A stretch of 64,000 nt of DNA from Paenibacillus agilis (GCF_007786455.1 NZ_VNJK01000001.1:3620673-3684672); one strand, 5' to 3'. Positions 54,572 to 64,000 are shown, counted from the first letter of the stretch. Notes: generated from the sequence alone by a model not told the origin. Translations and numbers: made by a program.

Positions 54572-54600
54572 ATTGTAATAACCGATACGATGAAAGTCAA
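54572..54600 (-). promoter_or_regulatory. Sigma-A promoter of hisS-aspS
   Basis: On the minus strand TTGACT, 17 bases, TACAAT. It lies just upstream of the T-box leader and downstream of the hemZ terminator. Confidence 0.75.
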
Positions 54601-54627
54601 GCTTCTGAGCGTGGAAATAAAGGAACA

Positions 54628-54656
54628 AGAAAAAAACCTGCACCAATGTGCAGGTT
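54628..54656 (-). terminator. Terminator after hemZ
   Basis: Nine-bp perfect stem AACCTGCAC / GTGCAGGTT with an ATTG-type loop, followed on the minus strand by TTTTTCTTG. Confidence 0.8.
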
Positions 54657-54764
54657 ATCAATAAGATATATTCTTAAAAGGGGGTCATGTGTTTAGTATA
54701 GGCCCGCTACATTAAAGGAACATGAAACAATGATTACAAACATATTACAATTTAGAAAGCGCTT

Positions 54765-56345
54765 TTAGAACATATCTTTCATCATGTCGATCTTCTTCTG
54801 AGTAACTTCTATATAGTTATCATTGTACACTTTCGGCTCTTTCGGGTTCGCATAACGTGTAATCTCCCCAGTAACAGGATGTACCCACTTTGTTGTTGCT
54901 CCGCAGCCTAAGCCTACTATCGATTGAATTTCTTCGATAATCAAAATGTTATACAAACTCTCCATTCCAGGTAAAGCATAACCGACGTTTTCGAGATTCC
55001 CCAAAATATTTTTTTGTCGATACAAGTAATAAGGCTCGTAGCCGTGATCATCTGTCCAGTCGCTCGCCGCCTGCATCATTGCACCGATCTCTTCCCGTCC
55101 TGCTACTTTGAATTTCTCCTCACCGCGATGCTTTGTCATCTCAGACGCGCGCTTGAACGACAATGTATGCACGGTAAGTGATTCTGGCATAAGCTTCTGC
55201 GTTTCACTTAACGTATGTTGGAATTCAGGCAGCCCTTCACCAGGCAAACCGATAATGAGATCCATATTGATGTTATTCATGCCCATTTCCCTAGCAAGCT
55301 GATATTTATCAATTGTCTCTTCGACACTGTGATGACGGCCTATAATATCGAGCGTCTCCTGTGTGTAGGACTGTGGATTGATGCTAATCCGATCAATGCC
55401 CCATTTATCAAGTACAGACAGCTTCTCTGGCGTAATCGTATCTGGACGGCCTGCCTCCACCGTAATTTCACGAACTTGCCCCACATTAGGGAACGACTCA
55501 TACACTTCTTCGTAGAGCATATCCATCTCTTCAGCAGTAATGCTGGTTGGTGTGCCCCCGCCAAAATAAATCGTTGTAATCCGGACGCCTCGCTCTTTCA
55601 GGAAACGGCCGACCTCTCGAATCTCGTAATGCAAGCCGCCAAGAAAAGAATCAACAGAGCCTTGACGTCCATTAATGTCATAAGCAGGGAACGTACAATA
55701 AGCACATTTTGTTGGGCAAAAAGGAATGCCGATGTAAATGCTCAATTCCTTTTGCAATTGATCCAGATCAGGCAACGCTGTTAACTGACGGTCAACAATT
55801 CGTTCCATCAGTGCAATTTTTTCATCTGTAATTAAATAGTCTTCCTTAAGCATCTGCCGTGCTTCCTCACTAGAAAGACCACGGCGACGAGCATCATGTC
55901 TCAGCTTTGTTGGGCGAACACCCGTCAATATACCCCACGGCTGCTCCAAACCGCTCCACTCTGTCATCAATGCAAGCATGGCGTGACTTAAACCGTTTTT
56001 CACCTGTTTGCGATATTGCTCATAGCTTGAACCTGCTTCGACACAACGTTCATGATTCGTCGTATAAATTTGAAGCTGCCCATCTGCATCTCGGGTGACC
56101 ATTTTCCCCTTCAACTGCAGATAACGAGTCTCCTTAATCGATTCGCCAATTTCTAACTCACCTGCATCATCATGTATGGATAGCATAATACCCATTTCAT
56201 AAGCGTCCTTCTCTACGATGCCGACAAGTTGCTCCTCATCTGCAGACAGCGAATAATCCACTTGCGGCTGCTCCACATATAACTGTATTAGATGGACGAG
56301 CGAGCGCTCAAAAGCCGCCTCGTTCGCACTTAACCATACGCGCAT
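54765..56345 (-). CDS. hemZ: HemZ-type oxygen-independent coproporphyrinogen dehydrogenase
   Basis: Radical SAM enzyme of 526 residues. A long N-terminal domain (about 200 residues) precedes the cluster motif CPTKCAYC (Cys 210, 214, 217), then YFGGGTPTSI and ITVEAGRPDTI. The family assignment follows HemZ of Bacillus (coproporphyrinogen III to protoporphyrinogen without oxygen), although true HemN activity of HemZ is not certain. Start is the ATG after AGGAGG. It is followed by a terminator and the hisS leader. Confidence 0.88.
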   Translation of the reverse strand: MRVWLSANEAAFERSLVHLIQLYVEQPQVDYSLSADEEQLVGIVEKDAYEMGIMLSIHDDAGELEIGESIKETRYLQLKGKMVTRDADGQLQIYTTNHERCVEAGSSYEQYRKQVKNGLSHAMLALMTEWSGLEQPWGILTGVRPTKLRHDARRRGLSSEEARQMLKEDYLITDEKIALMERIVDRQLTALPDLDQLQKELSIYIGIPFCPTKCAYCTFPAYDINGRQGSVDSFLGGLHYEIREVGRFLKERGVRITTIYFGGGTPTSITAEEMDMLYEEVYESFPNVGQVREITVEAGRPDTITPEKLSVLDKWGIDRISINPQSYTQETLDIIGRHHSVEETIDKYQLAREMGMNNINMDLIIGLPGEGLPEFQHTLSETQKLMPESLTVHTLSFKRASEMTKHRGEEKFKVAGREEIGAMMQAASDWTDDHGYEPYYLYRQKNILGNLENVGYALPGMESLYNILIIEEIQSIVGLGCGATTKWVHPVTGEITRYANPKEPKVYNDNYIEVTQKKIDMMKDMF

Positions 56346-56465
56346 GTAATCCTCCTGATTGTTGTTGCCTGTACAAAAGATGTAACTTTTGCAAAAATAA
56401 AAGGTAAGCAGTCTGTAGGGCAGAAGCTCAACTCTGACTACTATTAATAACAATAATGCACAATA

Positions 56466-56497
56466 AAATACGCGCTCATCAAATGAGCGCGTATTTT
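56466..56497 (-). terminator. Terminator after the 56558-56980 gene
   Basis: Fourteen-bp perfect stem AAATACGCGCTCAT / ATGAGCGCGTATTT with a three-base CAA loop; on the minus strand TTATTG follows. Confidence 0.8.
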
Positions 56498-56557
56498 ATA
56501 TTCGAACCGTATTGTATCACAAGTAGTAATGATAATCGAGCCCTCTACTAAGAAATG

Positions 56558-56980
56558 CTACTCCACATATGCACCTTGACGACGAAGAAGCTTGAGCGCT
56601 TCGATATAATGGTTTGAATCCAGCTTGATGGAAATGACATAGCTTAAATCATTAGGTGCTTGCTCACGTTCTTCTGAAAAACGTTCATCCTCAACAATTC
56701 CAGGCACCTGTCCATCACTCTGTTCAGCTTGTTCAGCCCCATCATCCTTGTTGATAACAACACCTACACCCGATCCTGCAGGATGCATCGCATTGCCTCC
56801 TGCATAGTTGACTCCACCCGGATTAGAAGAAATAGGTGCCAACAGCAGCTGTCCTTGTCCAAATGGCTCTTCAAGGCGACCAATCTCAATGTGCTGTTGT
56901 TGTATCCCTAAACTTATGAGAGGAATACGCAGCGATTCTGCTTCATTCTCTGTTCGCGTATAAGCTTGTATATGTTTCAT
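56558..56980 (-). CDS. Unknown protein with two alpha-beta halves split by a low-complexity loop
   Basis: A 140-residue protein. The N-terminal part (KHIQAYTRTENEAESLRIPL ... IEIGRLE) and C-terminal part (LSYVISIKLDSNHYIEALKL ... QGAYVE) each look like a beta-alpha-beta unit, as in stress proteins of the YflT/DUF1269 kind, separated by a Gly/Asn/acidic stretch (NPGGVNYAGGNAMHPAGSG and QSDGQVPG). The similarity is only by shape; no function is assigned. It is transcribed alone with a terminator after it. Confidence 0.65.
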   Translation of the reverse strand: MKHIQAYTRTENEAESLRIPLISLGIQQQHIEIGRLEEPFGQGQLLLAPISSNPGGVNYAGGNAMHPAGSGVGVVINKDDGAEQAEQSDGQVPGIVEDERFSEEREQAPNDLSYVISIKLDSNHYIEALKLLRRQGAYVE

Positions 56981-57127
56981 CTTCTGTCACCTCTTTGTAT
57001 TCGAATAGCGGGCAATATTTCTGCACGTTGCTTATTCTCTAATACCCATAAGATAACAAAGCTGAAACGACGATATAACACAATCAAATCAAGCTTATCA
57101 CTTTTCACTTTGACTGCTACTTATTTG

Positions 57128-57274
57128 TTAACGCCGATGATTAGGCTGTTCCCTTCTAGATTGAACCGCCATCGGATCAGCATCTACTAATTGATTGACC
57201 TGCTCTTTAAGCAGCCCGCCTGCAGTCATTGCCTGACTATACTGAATCGCTAATTGCTGTAATGAGTGTCGCAT
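57128..57274 (-). CDS. Small unknown protein, 48 residues
   Basis: A short frame with a good ribosome site (TAGGAGCGGATTGG before the ATG) encoding MRHSLQQLAIQYSQAMTAGG, then KEQVNQLVDADPM and a basic end. It has no cysteines and no membrane segment. It lies downstream of dtd on the same strand. Spo0E-like phosphatases were considered, but the SQxLD motif is missing. Translation is plausible but unproven. Confidence 0.45.
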   Translation of the reverse strand: MRHSLQQLAIQYSQAMTAGGLLKEQVNQLVDADPMAVQSRREQPNHRR

Positions 57275-57345
57275 CCAATCCGCTCCTATATTTATGATGT
57301 AACTAGAAGTTAGTATGCGTAATTGAACGACTCTGCTATACATGC

Positions 57346-57795
57346 TTAGGAACGAGTTGGGCTATCAAGTAGAAGAGTGACTGGCCCCCAGTTCGTAAAC
57401 GTTACATCCATATTGGCACCAAATACTCCGGTTTCTACTTGGAGCCCATGGCTGCGCAGCCGCTGATTGAACTGTTCATACAATAACTCTGCCTTTTCAG
57501 GACGCGCTGCCGAAGTAAAACTCGGACGCTTACCGCTGCGGCAATCTCCATATAAGGTAAACTGTGACACAGACAATATAGAACCTTGAATATCCTGCAC
57601 AGATAAATTCATTTTTTCCGCTTCATCTTCAAAAATTCGCAGTCCTGCTATTTTATCAGCCAACCAATTCACATCCTGCTCTGTATCCTCATGGGTTACT
57701 CCTACTAGTAGCATCAGTCCACGGTCAATTTGGCCAACCACCTGCTCGTCCACCACTACTTTCGCTTCCTTCGAACGCTGTACAACAACTCTCAT
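57346..57795 (-). CDS. dtd: D-aminoacyl-tRNA deacylase
   Basis: Hydrolyses D-aminoacyl-tRNA to recycle tRNA and remove D-amino acids. The 149 residues show [13 protein letters not shown], the active-site [10 protein letters not shown] and the Gly-cisPro-type loop TNWGPVT near the end. GGAGGG lies before the ATG. It is between relA and the small frame, matching the relA-dtd order of B. subtilis. Confidence 0.96.
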   Translation of the reverse strand: MRVVVQRSKEAKVVVDEQVVGQIDRGLMLLVGVTHEDTEQDVNWLADKIAGLRIFEDEAEKMNLSVQDIQGSILSVSQFTLYGDCRSGKRPSFTSAARPEKAELLYEQFNQRLRSHGLQVETGVFGANMDVTFTNWGPVTLLLDSPTRS

Positions 57796-57918
57796 CAGCC
57801 TTATCCCTCCGTATATATAGATAGAGCCACCCCAATTGGGGCGGCCCAGCTCAATAATTTGAATGAACGTAACTTTCTTATATGAATCAAGCGTTCGACT
57901 GAGCGTAACAGACTCGTT

Positions 57919-60114
57919 CTAGTTCATGATCCGCTGCACGGTATAGACGTCTTTTACACGCTTAATCTTCTCTACAACGGACTGTAAATGCTCCGTGTTG
58001 CGAATCAATACCGTCATATGAATCATAGCCAGCTTGTTCTTATCCGAACGACCCGATACAGCTGCAATGTTTGTCTTGCTTTCAGAAACGATTTGCAGCA
58101 CTTCGTTCAAGAAGCCACGACGATCCATACCGGTAATTTCGATATCGACGCTGTAATTCGCCTCAATGGATTCTTCCCATTCCACTGCGATAATACGAGC
58201 TGCTTCTTCCCCTTCCATCTCTTTGCGAAGGTTTAAACAGTCTGTTCGGTGAACCGATACGCCACGACCACGTGTAACATAGCCGACGATGTCATCTCCA
58301 GGAACAGGATTGCAGCAGCGTGCAAAGCGAATCAACATATTGTCAACGCCTTTGACGCGAACCCCGTTCGTCGGTCTCGGCTTCCGCTCGGATTCCCGCC
58401 TCACTTCTTTCACGTCTTTGCCCAATTCAATTTGGGCTGCTTCTTCTGCTTCTTTACGCAGCTTCTCAGTGATCTTCGTACATACTTGTGCAGCCGTCAA
58501 GCCGCTAAAGCCTACAGCAGACAACATATCTTCCGTGTCGTTGAAATTAAACTTTTTAGCTGCTTCCAACAACTTATCTTCGCTCATCCACACTTGGGAA
58601 TCCAATGACATTCGCTTCAGCTCACGCTCAATGAGATCGCGGCCCTTTTGTACATTTTCTTCCCGCTTCTCTTTCTTGAACCATTGCTTAATCTTCGTCC
58701 GTGCATGAGACGATTGTGCAATCTTAATCCAGTCCGCACTTGGTCCATAAGAGTGTTTGGAAGTCAAAATTTCAATAATATCGCCCGTCTTCAGCTGATG
58801 GTCAAGTGGAACGATACGCCCATTTACCTTAGCACCAATCGTACGGTTACCTACCTCCGTATGAATGCGGTAAGCAAAATCAAGCGGTACAGAACCACTA
58901 GGCAGCTCAATGACTTCGCCTTTAGGCGTGAATACGAATACTAGGTCAGAGAAGAAGTCCATCTTCAATGTTTCCACAAATTCGCTTGCATCCTTTGTCT
59001 CCTGTTGGAGATCGAGGATTTCACGCAGGAACGTCATCTTCTCCTCAAAGCTGCCCCCGACAGAAAGTGCAGCATTGCTTCCGCTTCCTTCTTTATAAGC
59101 CCAGTGAGCAGCGATACCGTATTCAGCTGTACGATGCATGTCCCATGTACGGATTTGAACTTCAGTCGGCTCCCCAGTTGGGCCAACTACCGTTGTATGC
59201 AGGGATTGATACATATTCGCCTTCGGCATAGCAATATAATCTTTGAACCTGCCAGGCATAGGCTTCCATAGAGTATGGATAATGCCCAGTGTCGCGTAGC
59301 AATCCTTAATATTGTCAACTAAGATTCGAATCGCAAGCAAATCATAAATTTCATTGAATTGCTTGTTTCTCATCGACATTTTCTTATACACACTATATAT
59401 GTGCTTCGGTCGTCCAGACAGATCCGCTTCGATTCCCATCTCATTCAGCTTTTCATTAATCCGCACGATAACATCTTCGATGTACTGCTCGCGTTCAGCA
59501 CGCTTCTTATGCATTAGGTTAGCAATGCGATAATACTGCTGCGGATTTAAGTAGCGAAGAGCAATGTCCTCCATCTCCCACTTAATAGCGGAAATACCAA
59601 GACGATGTGCAATCGGGCAAAAAATCTCCATGGTCTCATAAGCAATACGTCGCTGACTCTCTTCAGATTGGAACTTCAACGTTCGCATATTATGAAGACG
59701 GTCTGCTAGTTTAATTACAATCACTCGGATGTCATTGGCCATCGCGACGAACATTTTGCGATAATTCTCGTTTTGCTGCTCTTCTTTAGAACGGAATTGG
59801 ATCCGCTCTAACTTTGTCAGACCATCAACGAGCATCGCACAAGTCTCGCCAAACTGTTCGCGTATTTCATCAAGGGATACAGAAGTATCCTCAACGACAT
59901 CATGAAGCAGCGCAGCCACAACAGAGGTAGGATCCATCTGCATGCCTACGACAATTTCCGCTACAGCTATCGGATGTAAAATATAAGGTTCTCCTGATTT
60001 ACGCACCTGCCCGTAATGTGCCTGATCCGCAAATTCATACGCTTCACGAATCCGTTTCAAATCCGGTTCTTTCATATAGGCAGAAGCCTTATTAATTAAA
60101 TGGTCGATGCCCAT
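57919..60114 (-). CDS. relA: Bifunctional (p)ppGpp synthetase/hydrolase RelA (Rsh)
   Basis: Stringent-response enzyme of 731 residues. HD hydrolase domain (ALLHDVVEDT, VIKLADRLHNMRTL), synthetase domain (RPKHIYSVYKKM, RILVDNIKDCYATLGIIH, PKANMYQSLHTTVVGP), TGS domain (LVFVFTPKGEVIELPSGSVPLDFAY), zinc-finger-type segment (RFARCCNPVPGDDIVGYVTRGRGVSVHR) and ACT domain (LNEVLQIVSESKTNIAAVSG). Both activities appear intact. A sigma-A promoter lies about 70 bases upstream. The hairpin at 57826-57845 after the stop lacks a T-tract. Confidence 0.97.
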   Translation of the reverse strand: MGIDHLINKASAYMKEPDLKRIREAYEFADQAHYGQVRKSGEPYILHPIAVAEIVVGMQMDPTSVVAALLHDVVEDTSVSLDEIREQFGETCAMLVDGLTKLERIQFRSKEEQQNENYRKMFVAMANDIRVIVIKLADRLHNMRTLKFQSEESQRRIAYETMEIFCPIAHRLGISAIKWEMEDIALRYLNPQQYYRIANLMHKKRAEREQYIEDVIVRINEKLNEMGIEADLSGRPKHIYSVYKKMSMRNKQFNEIYDLLAIRILVDNIKDCYATLGIIHTLWKPMPGRFKDYIAMPKANMYQSLHTTVVGPTGEPTEVQIRTWDMHRTAEYGIAAHWAYKEGSGSNAALSVGGSFEEKMTFLREILDLQQETKDASEFVETLKMDFFSDLVFVFTPKGEVIELPSGSVPLDFAYRIHTEVGNRTIGAKVNGRIVPLDHQLKTGDIIEILTSKHSYGPSADWIKIAQSSHARTKIKQWFKKEKREENVQKGRDLIERELKRMSLDSQVWMSEDKLLEAAKKFNFNDTEDMLSAVGFSGLTAAQVCTKITEKLRKEAEEAAQIELGKDVKEVRRESERKPRPTNGVRVKGVDNMLIRFARCCNPVPGDDIVGYVTRGRGVSVHRTDCLNLRKEMEGEEAARIIAVEWEESIEANYSVDIEITGMDRRGFLNEVLQIVSESKTNIAAVSGRSDKNKLAMIHMTVLIRNTEHLQSVVEKIKRVKDVYTVQRIMN

Positions 60115-60185
60115 AGGACTCGTCTCGATTCCTTTCTATCCGGGAAAACTTGGTTAACCCAGCCCTGTTTACAGATTATCCTATA

Positions 60186-60214
60186 ATTATGCCTTTGAAC
60201 CGTAGTGGCGTCAA
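60186..60214 (-). promoter_or_regulatory. Sigma-A promoter of relA
   Basis: On the minus strand TTGACG, 17 bases, CATAAT. Confidence 0.7.
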
Positions 60215-60411
60215 TGGTCAACCACAGTTGAAAATCATCCTTTTTGTCAAACAATGTCGAAATCTGAGTTAGTATATGGAAAAATAGAAGTGGGTGTTAT
60301 ATTTTTTGACATGAACTTGCAAAATATACTTGCTTTCTACGCCCACTGCGATGTAAATTATATAGTTAGAATTTATCAAGAAATGAACGATATTAAAGGA
60401 GTGCATAGGCA

Positions 60412-61689
60412 TTGCAACGCGAAATCCAAGTGTTGGATAAACCACCATTATTACCGGGACTTATGCTTAGTTTACAGCATTTGTTCGCCATGTTCGGATC
60501 GACCGTACTCGTTCCAAACATTTTCAAAGTTGATCCAGGTATTGTTTTACTTATGAACGGTCTGGGCACATTGCTTTACCTTATTCTATGCCGAGGACTT
60601 ATTCCCGCTTATCTTGGCTCTAGCTTTGCCTTTATTTCTCCAGTAACCGTTGTATTAGCTGGAAAAGCTGAGAACTACCCACAAGCACTTGGTGCCTTTA
60701 TCGTATGCGGCCTTGTATTCGTTGTTGTCGCTCTAATTGTAAAATGGATCGGCACACGCTGGCTGGATGTATTATTCCCACCCGCAGCCATGGGAGCTAT
60801 CGTAGCGGTTATTGGTTTGGAACTTATCCCTGTTGCAGCAGATATGGCTGACTTCATTCCTGGCCAAGACGGAGTCATTAATCCTGCGAACGTGCAACTA
60901 GCACTTCTTACGTTAGGTGTTACGGTAATTGGAACAGTAATGTTTCGCGGCTTCCTAAAAATTATTCCAGTTCTAATCGGAATTGTTACTGGTTATGTGG
61001 CTGCTTACTTTATGGGCGTAGTAAATATGGATAGTGTTGCAAATGCACCCTTCTTCAAAATGCCAACATTTACGTACCCTGAATTTAATATGACAGCAAT
61101 CCTTATCGTATTGCCTGCGGCACTTGTCGTCATCGTAGAACATGTCGGTCACCTTATGGTTACAAGCAACATTGTCGGCAGTGACCTATCCAAGAAGCCA
61201 GGACTTCATCGCTCTTTACTTGGTAACGGTATCTCCACTATTTTTTCTGGATTTTTGGGGTCAACACCAAATACGACTTACGGTGAAAATATCGGCGTAA
61301 TGGCCTTGACACGTGTATATTCTGTCTATGTTATTGGGGGCGCGGCCATTATTGCGATAGTAATGTCATTCTTCGGAAAAGTATCAGCAGTCATCGCCAA
61401 CATTCCACCCGCAGTTATGGGCGGTGTATCACTGCTATTGTTCGGTATCATTGCTGCATCTGGCTTCCGAATTTTGATTGAATCCAAAGTAAACCTCGGT
61501 AATCCAAAAGACATGCTGCTCACAACGCTTGTTATTGTCATCGGAATTAGCCATGTATCATTGAAAATTGGAGCTGTGGAGCTTAAAGGAATGGCGTTGG
61601 CGACTGTACTCGCAATCGTGTTGAACCTATTCTTCATCATTATTGAAAAGCTTGGACTTTCGAACGACAAGGAGCCAGCTTCACATTAA
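60412..61689 (+). CDS. uraA: Uracil permease (NCS2/UraA family)
   Basis: Proton-coupled nucleobase importer, 425 residues, about 12-14 helices. N-terminal LLPGLMLSLQHLFAMFGSTVLVP, the AFISPVTVVL segment, VVIVEHVGHLMVTSNIVG (substrate-binding Glu and His region of UraA), and STPNTTYGENIGVMALTRVYS match uracil permeases rather than xanthine or uric acid carriers. The TTG start lies ten bases after AAAGGAG. No PyrR attenuator was recognised upstream. It ends at a bidirectional terminator shared with apt. Confidence 0.93.
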   Translation: MQREIQVLDKPPLLPGLMLSLQHLFAMFGSTVLVPNIFKVDPGIVLLMNGLGTLLYLILCRGLIPAYLGSSFAFISPVTVVLAGKAENYPQALGAFIVCGLVFVVVALIVKWIGTRWLDVLFPPAAMGAIVAVIGLELIPVAADMADFIPGQDGVINPANVQLALLTLGVTVIGTVMFRGFLKIIPVLIGIVTGYVAAYFMGVVNMDSVANAPFFKMPTFTYPEFNMTAILIVLPAALVVIVEHVGHLMVTSNIVGSDLSKKPGLHRSLLGNGISTIFSGFLGSTPNTTYGENIGVMALTRVYSVYVIGGAAIIAIVMSFFGKVSAVIANIPPAVMGGVSLLLFGIIAASGFRILIESKVNLGNPKDMLLTTLVIVIGISHVSLKIGAVELKGMALATVLAIVLNLFFIIIEKLGLSNDKEPASH

Positions 61690-61703
61690 TCTTTACGAAA
61701 TCC

Positions 61704-61750
61704 AAAAGAACCTTCGACCCACTTCTTCGTGGATTGAAGGTTCTTTTGTT
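61704..61750. terminator. Bidirectional terminator between uraA and apt
   Basis: Twelve-bp perfect stem AAAAGAACCTTC / GAAGGTTCTTTT, A-run before and T-run after; inner CCAC/GTGG pair in the loop. Confidence 0.85.
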
Positions 61751-61796
61751 TATTACACATCATATGACGTAAGGCGAAGCCAAACGTTGATTACGA

Positions 61797-62309
61797 TTAA
61801 TAAGTAACAAGAGAGTGTACATCTACACCTTTAAGCTTTTCACGGCCATCCAAATAGCCAAGCTCGATAAGGAATGCTGCACCAACAACTACTCCGCCCA
61901 ATTGCTCAATCATTTCGATTGTAGCCGCAATTGTTCCGCCTGTCGCCAATAGGTCATCAGCAATCAATACTTTTTGACCTGGTTGAATCGAGTCGCGGTG
62001 AATCGCAAGCTTGTCTTTTCCGTATTCCTTGCCATAGTCCGCTTCCACCGTGTTACCTGGAAGTTTGCCGCTTTTACGGATCGGTACGAAGCCTTTACCC
62101 ATCATTAGAGCAAGTGGAGCACCGATTACGAAACCGCGAGCTTCTGGACCAGCGATCAAATCGATCTCTTTATCTTCTACCATTTTTTGAATGGATTCAA
62201 TCGCCTCACGATAAACATCACCGTCTTTTAGCAATGTTGTAATGTCTTTGAAGCGAATGCCCGGCTCTGGAAAGTCCGGAATAACACGAATATACTCTTT
62301 GAAATCCAC
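61797..62309 (-). CDS. apt: Adenine phosphoribosyltransferase
   Basis: Salvage enzyme converting adenine and PRPP to AMP. The 170 residues show the start [37 protein letters not shown], and the PRPP motif [16 protein letters not shown]. The GTG start is seven bases after AAGGAGG; an in-frame ATG 14 codons upstream is not used. Its position between recJ and relA is the standard Bacillales order. Confidence 0.97.
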   Translation of the reverse strand: MDFKEYIRVIPDFPEPGIRFKDITTLLKDGDVYREAIESIQKMVEDKEIDLIAGPEARGFVIGAPLALMMGKGFVPIRKSGKLPGNTVEADYGKEYGKDKLAIHRDSIQPGQKVLIADDLLATGGTIAATIEMIEQLGGVVVGAAFLIELGYLDGREKLKGVDVHSLVTY

Positions 62310-62417
62310 GAGAGTTCCTCCTTGACGATTAATCAGCAAGCTGATTAACAAATGTTCATAATCATAATAGCAATAACCTCAGCTATCGAAGAGGGATTTC
62401 ATATAACCCTATCTATT

Positions 62418-64000
62418 TCACGCAGTTGACACCTGTTGAGACTTCTTGTTGTCCCAAAGTGACAAAAGCCGTTCTGCCAACTGCTCAGAGGCTGCTTCAT
62501 TCCACAATGACTCCCAGCGACTTATCGTATCCCATCGCTTGTAATGCTCGGATGATTCCAATGACGCCTTCTGCGGCTTCTCCACAATTTCATAAGTGCC
62601 GCCAGCTGCATGCTCACTAAACGTAACGAAACCTAATTCTGCGAATACGTCCATCAAGTATTCCCACTCACGTGGAGATAGTCCTGACTTGCGAGCTAAC
62701 GAAACTCGTGTTCCATCATCATTAAGCCATGTTCCCAACTGTTTGCATGCTGCAAAGGCAGGAATAATCCGTTCACGAGCAGGTGGTCTGACTTCCTTTT
62801 CACTAGGTCGACGATTCAATATAACATGAATTCGTTCCACATGCGAGAAACGATTTGCCCATTGTTCCCAAACCGATGGATGATCAGGTATCGAGCTAAT
62901 AATAAGATCTTGTATTTTTGCATCATCAGTAGGTTGCCCATCTGCCATGCTAGTCCATCTTACAAAGGTCTCACCTGCATACACCGTCGCCTCTTCAGGA
63001 GTGGTCAACCATGCAACAGGGCCTCGCCCTAAAGATTCAAGCTTGCGCGCCAGTTCAACCGCTGCCACGACAGACTCCTTTGTACCTCGAAGATCAATAA
63101 GCTGGACATGATTAATACGAATATCTTTAAGCATTAACTGTGGGCGGCGCGAACCGTTCCACTCATTAACTGACAACTCACCCAAAACATCCACTTGAGC
63201 AAGCGGTGAGATGATATCTGCTAGCTCTCCCCGCTGAAAAGCCACCGCATCCAATGTAGCACGGTCTTGCGATAACATCAACTTCAAATGTTGGCCTTCT
63301 TTTCCCATTGTTCGCTTATCTTGTATAGAAGCATCGCGAATAACGATTCGAGGCTGCGGGTTTCCCATACCAAATGGCTCTAAATGGCTTAGTTCATCTA
63401 TAACCTGAAGCGGTACCTCTTTCAGCGTACATACCGCATCAACATCCGTACAAGGCACAAAATGTTCAGGTGTTAGCTGTGATTCCGCAATGAGCTGCAT
63501 TTTTTGTTCCAGCTCTTCAAGCTTATCAAACGCAATCGTCATTCCTGCAGCTGCATGATGCCCGCCATAATGTTCAAAGAGATCCGCACAGGCTGTCATT
63601 GCTCCATACAAATCAAAACCGTCAATGGAACGGGCTGAACCTTTACAGAGTCCTTTTTCGGAATCAATCCCTAAAATAAAAGTAGGGCGATAATAACGAT
63701 CTACCAGTTTAGATGCTACGATCCCAATAACACCGACATTCCATTCTTCGTTAGCCAATACGATGACAGAAGGAACTTCCCCCCCATTTGCCTCCATTTT
63801 AGCGGCCATTTGTTTTTCAGCTTCTTTGACAGTTAAGTCAACAATCTTTTGACGTTCCTTGTTCAGACTGTCTAGCTCTTCTGCCAATATTTTGGCTTCC
63901 GCCAAATCATCCGCAATGAGCAGTTTAACTGCCAACTCAGCATGCGCTAAACGTCCGCTAGCATTAATGCGCGGCGCCATCGAGAACGCAATATTGGTAG
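62418..64000 (-). CDS. recJ: Single-stranded-DNA exonuclease RecJ, 5' part outside the window
   Basis: The visible 527 codons begin with TNIAFSMAPRINASGRLAHA and run to the stop. This is the DHHA1 half (APRINASGR, VIGIVASKLVDRYYRPTFIL, YGGHHAAAGMTI) followed by the RecJ OB-fold (QRGELADIISPLAQVDVLGE) and a C-terminal Bacillus/Paenibacillus-type domain. The N-terminal DHH nuclease motifs are beyond the right edge. An internal ATG at 63980 is not the start. The gene precedes apt as in B. subtilis. Confidence 0.95.
   Translation of the reverse strand, partial: TNIAFSMAPRINASGRLAHAELAVKLLIADDLAEAKILAEELDSLNKERQKIVDLTVKEAEKQMAAKMEANGGEVPSVIVLANEEWNVGVIGIVASKLVDRYYRPTFILGIDSEKGLCKGSARSIDGFDLYGAMTACADLFEHYGGHHAAAGMTIAFDKLEELEQKMQLIAESQLTPEHFVPCTDVDAVCTLKEVPLQVIDELSHLEPFGMGNPQPRIVIRDASIQDKRTMGKEGQHLKLMLSQDRATLDAVAFQRGELADIISPLAQVDVLGELSVNEWNGSRRPQLMLKDIRINHVQLIDLRGTKESVVAAVELARKLESLGRGPVAWLTTPEEATVYAGETFVRWTSMADGQPTDDAKIQDLIISSIPDHPSVWEQWANRFSHVERIHVILNRRPSEKEVRPPARERIIPAFAACKQLGTWLNDDGTRVSLARKSGLSPREWEYLMDVFAELGFVTFSEHAAGGTYEIVEKPQKASLESSEHYKRWDTISRWESLWNEAASEQLAERLLSLWDNKKSQQVSTA

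Noticed and set aside
57826..57845. Terminator after relA
   Set aside because: A symmetric GC-rich stem (GCCACCCC/GGGGCGGC) is present but lacks a T-tract and lies just before the dtd ribosome site.

Overview
The window looks like a chromosome segment from a low-to-mid GC Gram-positive bacterium of the Paenibacillaceae, most likely Paenibacillus or a close relative. This is inferred from gene order, T-box leaders upstream of aminoacyl-tRNA synthetase genes, strong AGGAGG ribosome sites, an S-layer-homology surface protein, a SEDS protein with a permease-prefix domain next to a PadR regulator, and protein similarity as remembered. Most genes lie on the minus strand. No rRNA, tRNA, phage, insertion sequence or CRISPR array was seen.

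Left part (1-10.5 kb): a truncated MerR regulator, a sugar-acid module (kdgK-eda, then a sirtuin and an FGGY sugar kinase behind a terminator), a membrane acyltransferase preceded by a perfect CRP/FNR-type palindrome, signal peptidase I, ilvD, a gene-free stretch holding degenerate dispersed repeats, and a Gfo/Idh/MocA oxidoreductase.

Middle left (10.6-26.6 kb): a complete five-gene oligopeptide ABC transporter operon (oppA-B-C-D-F in order of transcription), a polysaccharide deacetylase with a YkoP-like tail, an AI-2E-type permease, an unknown membrane-anchored protein, a PadR plus SEDS gene pair, a class B penicillin-binding protein and a chemotaxis receptor.

Right part (26.9-64 kb): a housekeeping stretch that resembles the Bacillus subtilis recJ-to-pbpI region. 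Read in transcription order it holds recJ (cut by the window edge), apt, relA, dtd, hemZ, hisS-aspS (T-box), tcdA, rarA, paired crcB genes, an ArsR regulator, a CNNM/CorC exporter, mnmA (inverted), cymR-iscS, a YrrD-like PRC-barrel protein, nrdD-nrdG, a YrrI-like permease, an S-layer-type protein with a collagen-like segment, and alaS (T-box)-ireB-ruvX-two DUF1292 genes-mltG, then two U32 tRNA-hydroxylation genes. It links translation (synthetases, tRNA modification by mnmA, tcdA and trhP, D-aminoacyl-tRNA proofreading), sulfur supply (cymR, iscS, mnmA), the stringent response (relA) and nucleotide supply (apt, uraA, nrdDG).

The points most worth a second look are the SEDS protein with Glu in place of the expected catalytic Asp beside its PadR regulator, the hisS-aspS T-box whose specifier region reads GACAC (both GAC/Asp and CAC/His), the CRP/FNR-type palindrome, the 20-bp imperfect palindrome between cymR and the inverted mnmA, the altered ArsR sensor helix, and the repeat cluster at about 9.1-9.3 kb. 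No clearly novel multi-gene defence or metabolic system was found.
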